From Lentilactobacillus buchneri (GTDB taxonomy: Bacteria > Bacillota > Bacilli > Lactobacillales > Lactobacillaceae), in contig NZ_CP073066.1 of the NCBI RefSeq assembly GCF_018314255.1, positions 1,178,001 to 1,242,000 of the forward strand: a stretch of DNA of 64,000 bases. The letters run 5' to 3'. This document shows positions 17,557 to 24,731 of this stretch, one piece after another. The position numbers and the translations under genes are program-made. The notes under the pieces were generated by a model. That model made no database searches. It was not told where the DNA came from and saw only the letters and a program-made list of their open reading frames with translations. Within the stretch, counting starts at the first letter, position 1. Each line of letters begins with the position of its first letter.

Positions 17557-19233
17557 ATGACAAATAAAAAACGTGGTTCACAAGCTTTAATTCAATCCAT
17601 GATCAATCAACAGGTTCAATATGTATTCGGCATCCCTGGTGCCAAAGTCGATCAGTTATTCGAAGATCTCCAGTACAGCGACCAGCCCAATGCACCAAAA
17701 TTGATCGTCACTCGGCACGAACAAAATGCCGCCTTCATTGCAGCTGGCATCGGCCGTTTGACAGGTAAACCGGGAGTAGTGGCCACCACCTCCGGCCCCG
17801 GGGTTTCCAACTTGGTTACGGCCCTAATGACAGCAACCGCTGAAGGTGATCCCGTGGTTGCATTGGGCGGACAAGTTCCCCGCGACGATCTTGCCCGTTA
17901 CACCCACCAAAGCATCCCCAGCAAAGAATTGATGAGCGTTGCTTCCAAAAGCAGCGTTGAAGTCCAAGATTCCAACAACCTTTCCGAAGCCTTCACCAAC
18001 GCCTACAGCACAGCCATTTCGGGCAAGCCCGGCGCTTCCTTTCTTTCCCTACCCGCAGACGTCTTAAGCGGCGAAGTCACCCGCCCGGAAATGCAACAAC
18101 TGCAAGCACCCGAGCAGACTCAAACATCCGCCAAAACCCTTGACCAGATTATTAATTTACTGAAGAACGCCAAGCTCCCAGTTATCCTGGCAGGCATGCG
18201 GGCTTCTTCTCCAGCGGTCACAGAGGCCTTGCACCAACTGCTGGCAAAAGTATCGTTGCCAGTAGTTGAAACCTACCAAGGTGCCGGCGCCATTTCTCAC
18301 GAATTTGAAGCGGATTACTTTGGCCGGGTTGGCCTGTTCAGAAATCAAATCGGCGACACCCTGCTCAAGCAAAGTGATTTGGTTATCGCAATCGGTTATG
18401 ATCCAGTGGAATACGAGGCCCGCAACTGGAACGTGGAACACAATGACCAAATTATCAATATCGATACGGTGGCCCCGGAGTTGACCGTCGATTATCAACC
18501 GGATATGGTAATTGAATCAGACATTGCCGGAACCCTGTCGGCCTTAACCGATGCTCTGCCAGCAAGCTACCACCTTCCGAAAACAGCAGTCGATCAACTC
18601 ACCAAACTGCGATCAGAATTTGACGGTCAAAGCACCACTGCAACAACTGCCAAGCCCGGTACCATGCATCCACTTGATATCGTCAATACGCTGCAGGAAA
18701 AAGTCGACGACGATACCACGGTGACGGTGGATATCGGCAGTCATTATATTTGGATGGCGCGTCACTTCCGAATTTATCGCCCGCGTCATTTACTGTTCAG
18801 CAACGGTATGCAGACACTGGGTGTGTCACTGCCATGGGCCATTGCCGCCAAATTGGTGCGACCCGATGAAAAAGTCATCTCCGTCTCCGGCGATGGCGGC
18901 TTCCTGTTCTCAGGTCAGGAACTTGAGACTGCCGTGCGATTGAAGCTAAACATCGTTCAGCTCATCTGGAATGACGGTTACTATGACATGGTGAAATTCC
19001 AAGAAGAAGCCAAGTATGGTAAGAATGCCGGCGTGAAGTTCGGCCCGGTTGATTACGTGAAATACGCTGAAAGCTTTGGTGCCAAGGGCTTTCGGGCAAC
19101 CAACTCCGAGGAATTAGCCAATGCCCTTGATCAGGCACAACAGGCAGCTGGACCGGTCATCATCGACATTCCAGTTGACTACAGTGACAACATTGAACTC
19201 AAATCAGCTCTATTACCAGACATCCTAAACTAG
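17557..19233 (+). CDS. alsS: Acetolactate synthase, catabolic
   Basis: A 558-residue ThDP enzyme joining two pyruvates into 2-acetolactate with CO2 release. The catalytic Glu is in TRHEQNAAFIAAG, and the ThDP/Mg motif is GDGGFLFSGQELETAVRL with NDGYYDMVKFQ. Close match to AlsS-type catabolic enzymes; no small regulatory subunit gene is present. GAGGTG lies eight bases before the ATG. alsD follows after 12 bases, forming an operon under the divergent MarR promoter. Confidence 0.92.
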   Translation: MTNKKRGSQALIQSMINQQVQYVFGIPGAKVDQLFEDLQYSDQPNAPKLIVTRHEQNAAFIAAGIGRLTGKPGVVATTSGPGVSNLVTALMTATAEGDPVVALGGQVPRDDLARYTHQSIPSKELMSVASKSSVEVQDSNNLSEAFTNAYSTAISGKPGASFLSLPADVLSGEVTRPEMQQLQAPEQTQTSAKTLDQIINLLKNAKLPVILAGMRASSPAVTEALHQLLAKVSLPVVETYQGAGAISHEFEADYFGRVGLFRNQIGDTLLKQSDLVIAIGYDPVEYEARNWNVEHNDQIINIDTVAPELTVDYQPDMVIESDIAGTLSALTDALPASYHLPKTAVDQLTKLRSEFDGQSTTATTAKPGTMHPLDIVNTLQEKVDDDTTVTVDIGSHYIWMARHFRIYRPRHLLFSNGMQTLGVSLPWAIAAKLVRPDEKVISVSGDGGFLFSGQELETAVRLKLNIVQLIWNDGYYDMVKFQEEAKYGKNAGVKFGPVDYVKYAESFGAKGFRATNSEELANALDQAQQAAGPVIIDIPVDYSDNIELKSALLPDILN

Positions 19234-19245
19234 AGGAGGATAACG

Positions 19246-19959
19246 ATGACAAAATTAACAACTTTGTATCAGCACGGCACTTTGGCATTACTGGTCCCCG
19301 GCCTACTAGAAGGCACCCTGACAATGGGTGACCTACTGCAACACGGCGACACCGGGATCGGCACTGGCGAAGGCCTTGACGGTGAATTGATCATTTTAGA
19401 CGGGACGCCCTACCAAGTGGATAGTGACGGCAACGTGAATGTGGTCCCGAACTCCTTCAACATGCCATTTGCGAACAGCCACTTGGCTAACTATTCACCT
19501 TTGGCAGAACTGGAAAATCTTTCTCAAGCTGATGTGGAAGAACAGCTCATCTCACTTACCCAGGCCAGCAACACGTTCTTCTCGATCAAGATCACCGGAA
19601 GCTTCTCGGCCGTCAAGACCCGGGCAGTCAAGAAATCAACGCCGCCATTTCAAACATTGGCTCAAACGGCCAAAAAACAAAGCATCTTCACCCGCGACCA
19701 AGTTGAAGGGACACTGATCAGCTACTACTCGCCAGCCTTATTTGACGGCGCTGCAGTTGCTGGATTCCACAATCATTTCCTTTCTGCCGACAAGACATTT
19801 GGCGGTCATCTGCTGGACTTCCATCTGGATAAGGGCCACGTGGCTTACCAACTGTTCGATACGTTGGAACAACACCTGCCAGTCGACAATCGTGATTATA
19901 TGGACCATGATTTTTCAGTGGATAATATCCAAGATGATATCCATGAAGCAGAAGGTTAA
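19246..19959 (+). CDS. alsD: Alpha-acetolactate decarboxylase
   Basis: A 237-residue cytoplasmic metalloenzyme converting 2-acetolactate to acetoin. The zinc ligands are visible in HNHFLSADKTFGGHLLDF (His-x-His and the later His). Length is normal for the family. GAGGAGG lies before the ATG, 12 bases after alsS. With AlsS and the acetoin reductase at 12608 it completes the pyruvate to acetoin/butanediol route. Confidence 0.92.
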   Translation: MTKLTTLYQHGTLALLVPGLLEGTLTMGDLLQHGDTGIGTGEGLDGELIILDGTPYQVDSDGNVNVVPNSFNMPFANSHLANYSPLAELENLSQADVEEQLISLTQASNTFFSIKITGSFSAVKTRAVKKSTPPFQTLAQTAKKQSIFTRDQVEGTLISYYSPALFDGAAVAGFHNHFLSADKTFGGHLLDFHLDKGHVAYQLFDTLEQHLPVDNRDYMDHDFSVDNIQDDIHEAEG

Positions 19960-19987
19960 CAATCAATCTCTAATTGCTCACCAGAAT

Positions 19988-20062
19988 AAAAAAGGCTCTA
20001 CAACACCTGCCACCAGCAATAGATAAACATCTATTAACGACAGATATTGCAGAACCTTTTTA
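19988..20062 (+). terminator. Probable terminator of alsSD
   Basis: AAAAAGG-TCT-CAA pairs with TTG-AGA-CCTTTTT across a long loop, with a T-rich tail. It may serve both alsD and the convergent formate dehydrogenase gene. Confidence 0.65.
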
Positions 20063-20089
20063 TTTTACTTGAGCATTATATGAGCAAGC

Positions 20090-21286
20090 CTACTTCTCAG
20101 CTTCCCCACTTCCGGGTGTCTCCTCACCTTTCTTGACAGTGTAGGACTTAGCACCCGTTCCAGCTAAACTACCGCCTTGGGCAATCAGGTATTCAGGACG
20201 GATCGGTTTGTCCTCTAAGAAGTCTTCGAGAATTTCCCGAGCGCCGGCTGCGTATCGTGCCTGGGCAGATAAAGTTGTTCCGGACATATGTGGGGTCATA
20301 GCTTCATTCGGCATGGTCCGCCAAGGGTGATCCTTTGGTGCCGGCTGTGGGTACCAAACATCCCCAGAGTAGCCGCCAATTTGACCAGAATTCAGGGCCC
20401 GCACAATCGCGTCTCGATCAACTTCTTCACCACGACTGTTGTTAACGATGTAAGCCCCACGTTTCATAGTAGCGAGCACCTCGTCGTTAAACAGGTGGTA
20501 GGTCTGAGCGTGCAGTGGTGCAGCTAAGACAACGGCGTCAACGACTTTGACCATTTCATGAACGTCAGGGAAATAGGTCAGTCCCAGCTCATTTTCAACT
20601 TCATCAGGTAATTGATGACGCTGGTTGTAAACTAATTTAACCCCAAATGGTTTTAACCGTTCCAGTACGGCCCGGCCAATTCGACCAGCACCGATCACGC
20701 CGACGGTCATGCCTTCCAAATCATAGGCCCGTGAAACGGCGTCAGCGATGTTCCAGCCGCCAGCTTTAACAATGTCGTGAGCCGGAATGAAGTTTCGAAC
20801 TAATGCCAATAACTGCATGACTTCAGCTTCAGCCACACTGACACTGTTGCTATAAGTGACTTCGGCAACGGTAATATTGTGCTCATTGGCAGCGTTCAAA
20901 TCAACGTGATCTGAACCAATCCCGGCAGTGATCGCTAATTTTAATTTCTTGGCTTTATCAATTAAATCAGCTGTCAGATAGGCTGGCCAGAATGGTTGGG
21001 AAATCACAACGTCAGCGGTTGGAAGTTCCTTTTCAAATACTGAATCGGGGCCTTCCTTGTCTGAAGTGACCACAAATTCAACACCTTTAGATTCCAAATA
21101 TTTCTTCAGTCCCAAGCCACCAGACACACTGCCCAATAACTCACCCGGCTTGAAGTCAATCCCCTCAGGTGTCGGAACCGTCGAGCCATCTGGATAGTGG
21201 GTAATCTTTGGAATGTCGTCCCGCACATATTTTGGTGGGAAACCATCCACTGGATCTGGATACAGAACTGCTAACACTTTGGTCAT
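20090..21286 (-). CDS. fdh: Formate dehydrogenase, predicted NADP-dependent
   Basis: A 398-residue D-2-hydroxyacid dehydrogenase superfamily FDH that oxidises formate to CO2. It closely matches Pseudomonas-type FDH: QPFWPAYLT, TAGIGSDHVDL, VTYSNSVSVAE, QPAPKDHPWRTMP and the catalytic His in MTPHMSGTTLSAQARYAAG, with Arg in NNSRGEE. The dinucleotide motif is GAGRIG. The residue that fixes NAD in the classic enzymes, Asp in YTDRH, is Gln here (YNQRH), as in known NADP-using FDHs including the Lentilactobacillus buchneri enzyme. AGAAAGGA precedes the ATG; a perfect cre palindrome lies upstream. No metal or selenium cofactor is expected. Confidence 0.9.
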   Translation of the reverse strand: MTKVLAVLYPDPVDGFPPKYVRDDIPKITHYPDGSTVPTPEGIDFKPGELLGSVSGGLGLKKYLESKGVEFVVTSDKEGPDSVFEKELPTADVVISQPFWPAYLTADLIDKAKKLKLAITAGIGSDHVDLNAANEHNITVAEVTYSNSVSVAEAEVMQLLALVRNFIPAHDIVKAGGWNIADAVSRAYDLEGMTVGVIGAGRIGRAVLERLKPFGVKLVYNQRHQLPDEVENELGLTYFPDVHEMVKVVDAVVLAAPLHAQTYHLFNDEVLATMKRGAYIVNNSRGEEVDRDAIVRALNSGQIGGYSGDVWYPQPAPKDHPWRTMPNEAMTPHMSGTTLSAQARYAAGAREILEDFLEDKPIRPEYLIAQGGSLAGTGAKSYTVKKGEETPGSGEAEK

Positions 21287-21349
21287 TGTAATCGATCCTT
21301 TCTAAAGTAGAACCAACAAGTTATCTCAACGCCCAAAGTTTAGCACGTT

Positions 21350-21363
21350 TGTAAACGTTTACA
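21350..21363 (-). promoter_or_regulatory. cre (CcpA) site, perfect palindrome
   Basis: TGTAAACGTTTACA is a perfect 14-base palindrome and a full cre match, 64 bases upstream of the formate dehydrogenase start. Catabolite repression of fdh is expected. Confidence 0.85.
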
Positions 21364-21405
21364 ACTAACTGCACTTATTTTTTCAAAAATTGTCAGCAAT
21401 CAAAA

Positions 21406-21447
21406 AACAGGTCTAGATCGCTGGTTAATCAACGATTTAGACCTGTT
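21406..21447 (-). terminator. Rho-independent terminator
   Basis: AACAGGTCTAGATCG pairs with CGATTTAGACCTGTT, with a T6 run on the minus strand. It ends the second 3-hydroxyacyl-CoA dehydrogenase gene. Confidence 0.85.
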
Positions 21448-21464
21448 GTTCATTCAACAATAGG

Positions 21465-22355
21465 CTAACCTTCAAGGAATGCCTTGGTCTTATACTCAGG
21501 ATCAGGATACTTGTAGAAGCCTTCGCCTGACTCAACGCCAAGCTTGCCTTCATCCAGCATCTTCTTGAAAGCATCAGCAAGCGGCATCACAGCCGGATCC
21601 TTTTTGGCGGCTGCCAAAGTAATGTTGTAGGCAGTTCGAATCCCAACCGCGTCCAGGATGCCAAATGGTCCCCATGGTGCGCCAGTTGCGGCCATCCAAG
21701 TCCGATCAATCATCTTTGGATCAGCGATCCCTTTCAGCCACAATGCCCCCGCTGCCGCGTTCAACGGCATTAACAGTGAGTTTAGAATGTAGCCGGGCTG
21801 CTCTTTTTTCAGCTGAATCGGTACCATCCCGATGTCCCGGGCGTACTGAACAATTTCTTGATAGATTGCCGGATCAGTTTCCGGTGATCCCATAATTTCA
21901 GCGGTGTTGTTCAACCAAACCTGGTTGGAAAAATGCATGTTCAAAAACTGCTTTGGCCGACCAGTATCAGCGGCAAACATGCTTGGTACCAGCGTAGATG
22001 AGTTACTAGTGAAAATCGCATTGCTTGGTGCCAACTTGCTCAATTTTTGATAGAATTCATGCTTGATGTCGGGATTTTCCGGAATTGCTTCGATGACCAG
22101 ATCAGCGTCTTTAACTGCCGCCGCTAAATCATCCGTAAATTTCAATCGACTAATCCCGGCATTAAATTCTTCATCGGTCGCCGCAATATCATGTCGATAA
22201 GCATGGCGCAGACCTTTGATTCGTTCCTCAGCTTTATCAACAGCTTCTTGACTAATATCATAAACAGTCACGTCAAACCCTTTAAAGGCACTTTGAAACG
22301 CAATCTGACTGCCTAAGACCCCACTACCAGCAACAGTAACTTTCTTGATTGCCAT
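21465..22355 (-). CDS. 3-hydroxyacyl-CoA dehydrogenase family protein (copy 2)
   Basis: A 296-residue paralogue of the protein at 7148-8044, aligning over its whole length: GSGVLGSQIA, YDISQEAVD, NSSTLVPS, MHFSNQVWLNNTAEIMG, GYILNSLLMPL and GEGFYKYPDPEY. The NP of the classical HFFNP motif is missing in both copies, so they form a subfamily of unknown substrate. AAGGGGG lies before the ATG. A 13-of-14 cre site is 23 bases upstream. It sits upstream of fdh but has its own terminator. Confidence 0.82.
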   Translation of the reverse strand: MAIKKVTVAGSGVLGSQIAFQSAFKGFDVTVYDISQEAVDKAEERIKGLRHAYRHDIAATDEEFNAGISRLKFTDDLAAAVKDADLVIEAIPENPDIKHEFYQKLSKLAPSNAIFTSNSSTLVPSMFAADTGRPKQFLNMHFSNQVWLNNTAEIMGSPETDPAIYQEIVQYARDIGMVPIQLKKEQPGYILNSLLMPLNAAAGALWLKGIADPKMIDRTWMAATGAPWGPFGILDAVGIRTAYNITLAAAKKDPAVMPLADAFKKMLDEGKLGVESGEGFYKYPDPEYKTKAFLEG

Positions 22356-22377
22356 GATAATATCCCCCTTATGCTAA

Positions 22378-22391
22378 TGGAAACGGTTACA
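22378..22391 (-). promoter_or_regulatory. cre (CcpA) site
   Basis: TGGAAACGGTTACA matches cre at 13 of 14 positions, just upstream of the second 3-hydroxyacyl-CoA dehydrogenase gene. Confidence 0.7.
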
Positions 22392-22506
22392 TTGAATACA
22401 CTTTAATTATGGCAGGTTGCTTGTGAAATGCAACAAAATAGGCTTGGTAATTCGGGAATTCAAGCTGAGCAAGGGACATCCCGTCAATGGCCGACGGTTA
22501 AGCTTG

Positions 22507-22564
22507 AAATGCCCAAAGTCTAATTTGAGACTGACTCTCAAATCGGGCTTTGAGCATTTTTGAG
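22507..22564. terminator. Hairpin, probable terminator
   Basis: AAATGC-CAAAG outer arm and ATTTGAGA inner arm pair with TCTCAAAT and CTTTG-GCATTT. The T-run is on the plus strand. It overlaps the end of the toxin remnant. Confidence 0.6.
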
Positions 22565-22699
22565 TGATAGGCTTTCCCATGAACCATAAATCCCCAGATC
22601 CACGAAACCAACTGAAGAATCGGATGAAAAAGAACAGACTGAATAATATCCCCCCTGTTCTGGTGTATACCCGCGATATGAATATATTGAGTCTGTCAT
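22538..22699 (-). pseudogene. Remnant of a MazF/PemK-type toxin gene
   Basis: An ATG overlaps the antitoxin stop (ATGA), the usual coupling in mazEF-type pairs. The first residues, ending YRGYTPEQG, resemble the start of MazF/PemK toxins (Y-x-P-x-QGDI), but a run of six G follows and the frame then encodes unrelated sequence to a stop after 53 codons. Removing one G restores PEQGDII but not a toxin body, so most of the gene is lost. Identification rests on the overlap and about ten residues. Confidence 0.45.
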
Positions 22700-22905
22700 A
22701 TTTCTTCTCGCCCTGTAGAATCACCATCAAACGCTTCGTCGTGTTGGAAGTGAACCGCATCATCTTTAAAGGGATTTTCCATTTTAGGAATATACATGAA
22801 CGACCCATCTTTTCCTTTAATGGCCACCACTTCCGTTCCTGACTTAATACCAAACCTCTTAGGAACAGTTACAACAAGTGAGTTTCCTTGTTCTCGGACT
22901 TTCAT
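22696..22905 (-). CDS. AbrB/MazE-type antitoxin
   Basis: A 69-residue protein with a SpoVT-AbrB swapped-hairpin fold: MKVREQGNSLVVTVPKRFGI and GTEVVAIKGKDGSFMYIPK. The C-terminal tail (NPFKDDAVHFQHDEAF) is the toxin-binding type. Such proteins neutralise MazF/PemK RNases and repress their own operon. GGGAGG lies seven bases before ATG 22905. The partner downstream is a remnant, so this is an orphan antitoxin. Confidence 0.8.
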   Translation of the reverse strand: MKVREQGNSLVVTVPKRFGIKSGTEVVAIKGKDGSFMYIPKMENPFKDDAVHFQHDEAFDGDSTGREEI

Positions 22906-22972
22906 GATTAAACCTCCCATGTATTTACTTTAGTTATATCATAGAATGCCTTTTTCAAATCAAAGAGCGTCC

Positions 22973-23641
22973 TCAACTCAACCACGAATCATACCAAAAC
23001 TTCTTCTTCGTAATCACGTCTTGAGCCACTTTGGCCAGGGCTTTTTCTTTGGCGTAAAACGCATCCCCGGCGACCTTCTGCTGAAAGGCGGCAGTCAAGT
23101 TAGCCAACTCCTCTTTGTCGGTAAACACCCATTTCAAAGCATCCAACTCCGACAGGATCAGCACCAAACTAACGGCGTCCTGACTGATTTTCGCGCCGTC
23201 AATCTGATTGCGCAGATAATCCTGAACCTGCTTTCGAGCAGCGTCCTTTGGCAGATAGATGACGTGGGTGTCCAAATTATTCTTGACCGACTTCTTCTCA
23301 ACCAACTGATCCGCCAGCAGACCTGCGCCAAGGCCGTCATAAAGCTGGTTGGCAATATCCCAACTGGTGATAATTGCCAATTGTGTCTGCAGGTCATGTC
23401 CCTCCTTAATTTCATCAGTCAGTTCTGATTTGAAAACACTCAGATAATCCGGCAATTTGGCAAACTCTTGGTCATCTTTGATTGAAATAGTCTCCCCAAT
23501 GTCCAAAATTCTTTGGTCGACCAAGTCAAATAACGCCGCCAAAACAAAATACGCCTGGGCAGTAAATCGCGTTCGCAGCATTGGCTTCTTACCGATTCTT
23601 TCAGTTAATAACAAATAATTTTTCGCGGTTGTCAGTTCCAT
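22973..23641 (-). CDS. GPP34-like cytoplasmic protein
   Basis: A 222-residue mainly helical protein. The opening ELTTAKNYLLLTE and the helical TAQAYFVLAALFDLVDQRILDIGE resemble the Golgi phosphoprotein 3 (GPP34) family, which in bacteria is of unclear function and may bind phospholipid. No catalytic motif is visible. GGAGGG is seven bases before ATG 23641; the upstream in-frame start lacks a site. The family call is by eye and uncertain. Confidence 0.55.
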   Translation of the reverse strand: MELTTAKNYLLLTERIGKKPMLRTRFTAQAYFVLAALFDLVDQRILDIGETISIKDDQEFAKLPDYLSVFKSELTDEIKEGHDLQTQLAIITSWDIANQLYDGLGAGLLADQLVEKKSVKNNLDTHVIYLPKDAARKQVQDYLRNQIDGAKISQDAVSLVLILSELDALKWVFTDKEELANLTAAFQQKVAGDAFYAKEKALAKVAQDVITKKKFWYDSWLS

Positions 23642-23807
23642 GACGGATCCCTCCAATTTGAATAAACGCGTGAATCAACATTTCAATTTTATGGCAAAAG
23701 ATGAAAGAACCCTAGTACTTATTACAAAAAAATGAAAAGAGTTACCTTGACCGCCCACAAAAATAATGGTGCTATACTCAGCATAAAATCCAAGGAGGAC
23801 AATGACC

Positions 23808-24626
23808 ATGAACCCGCGGTTGCACTATCTTACCCGTTCGATCCTTTTGCCTATCGCACTATTAATCATTTTGATGTTCAACACCTCCGTCCGAGCAGAT
23901 GCAAACTCAGCGGATGGCAACCCTCGACCAGTCATTTCTGACGAACTTCACATTTTAAATCAGAAGCAGATCAGACAAATTAAACAAATCAATCGCCACC
24001 TGATGAAAAAATACGAGGGTCAGCAAATTTGGATTATTTCAACGAATAAAACCCTCGCCGATCTGCAGGATCCAAAATTTGAACGATACCTCGTCAATAT
24101 CAGAAAAAAGGGCCCAACCGTTTCCCGATTCTCAATGGGCAACAATCCGTTTGGCGATTACTATGCTAAAAATTTTCAGGCTCAAGCACCCTATCAAGAC
24201 AAAATAGTGATTAGGGCAGATGTCAATATCATTCTCGTTGATCCGAACCTTCCATATCACGTGATGCCGATTGCATCCCAAAGTTTTATGGACAACATTT
24301 ATGACTTTCAAAATTTGTTTATGGGCTTGCAGCTGGATTACATGGATGTCTCTGCCGCCAACGTGATGAATACGGTTGACGTCCTCAATAAATCTATCCA
24401 AAAAAATTATTATGCACCATATGGCTTGCGTGATTCCACCTTCGAAGAAGTAAAATCTGCTCTGGTAATGCTCGCGGGTTTCATTATATTTGTCGTCTGG
24501 ATCATTGATCATTGGAACACTCCGCTTGGCGGCGGCTATGTCCGAAGTGACGAAGACAACTACGACTCCGGTTATATGGACGGTTATTATATTGGCCTCC
24601 ATGATCATGATGACGACCATCATTGA
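23808..24626 (+). CDS. Secreted/membrane TPM-domain-like protein
   Basis: A 272-residue protein with a signal segment (about 8-29), a region like the TPM fold (VISDELHILNQKQIRQIKQINRHLMKKYEGQQIWIIS), a C-terminal membrane helix (VMLAGFIIFVVWIID) and a His/Asp-rich tail. TPM proteins are extracytoplasmic and often act in membrane protein turnover; the function here is not known. AAGGAGG is nine bases before ATG 23808, better than ATG 23802. Confidence 0.6.
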   Translation: MNPRLHYLTRSILLPIALLIILMFNTSVRADANSADGNPRPVISDELHILNQKQIRQIKQINRHLMKKYEGQQIWIISTNKTLADLQDPKFERYLVNIRKKGPTVSRFSMGNNPFGDYYAKNFQAQAPYQDKIVIRADVNIILVDPNLPYHVMPIASQSFMDNIYDFQNLFMGLQLDYMDVSAANVMNTVDVLNKSIQKNYYAPYGLRDSTFEEVKSALVMLAGFIIFVVWIIDHWNTPLGGGYVRSDEDNYDSGYMDGYYIGLHDHDDDHH

Positions 24627-24631
24627 GAACC

Positions 24632-24667
24632 AAGACCAGCTCACCAAATCAGGCGGGCTGGTCTTTT
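24632..24667 (+). terminator. Rho-independent terminator
   Basis: AAGACCAGC pairs with GCTGGTCTT, followed by TTTT. Confidence 0.8.
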
Positions 24668-24731
24668 CGAACAGTATTGTATCTCTTAGGGGACGTATGC
24701 TACGATAATCTAAACGAAAGGACTGACAGAC

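Noticed and set aside
22407..22853. Open frame of 148 codons on the minus strand
   Set aside because: It overlaps the antitoxin in another frame, has no ribosome site and low-complexity, unprotein-like sequence.
22946..23428. Open frame of 160 codons on the plus strand
   Set aside because: Antisense to the GPP34-like gene, which has a good ribosome site.
24132..24647. Open frame of 171 codons opposite the TPM-like gene
   Set aside because: It is antisense to a gene with signal peptide and ribosome site, and shows no family pattern.
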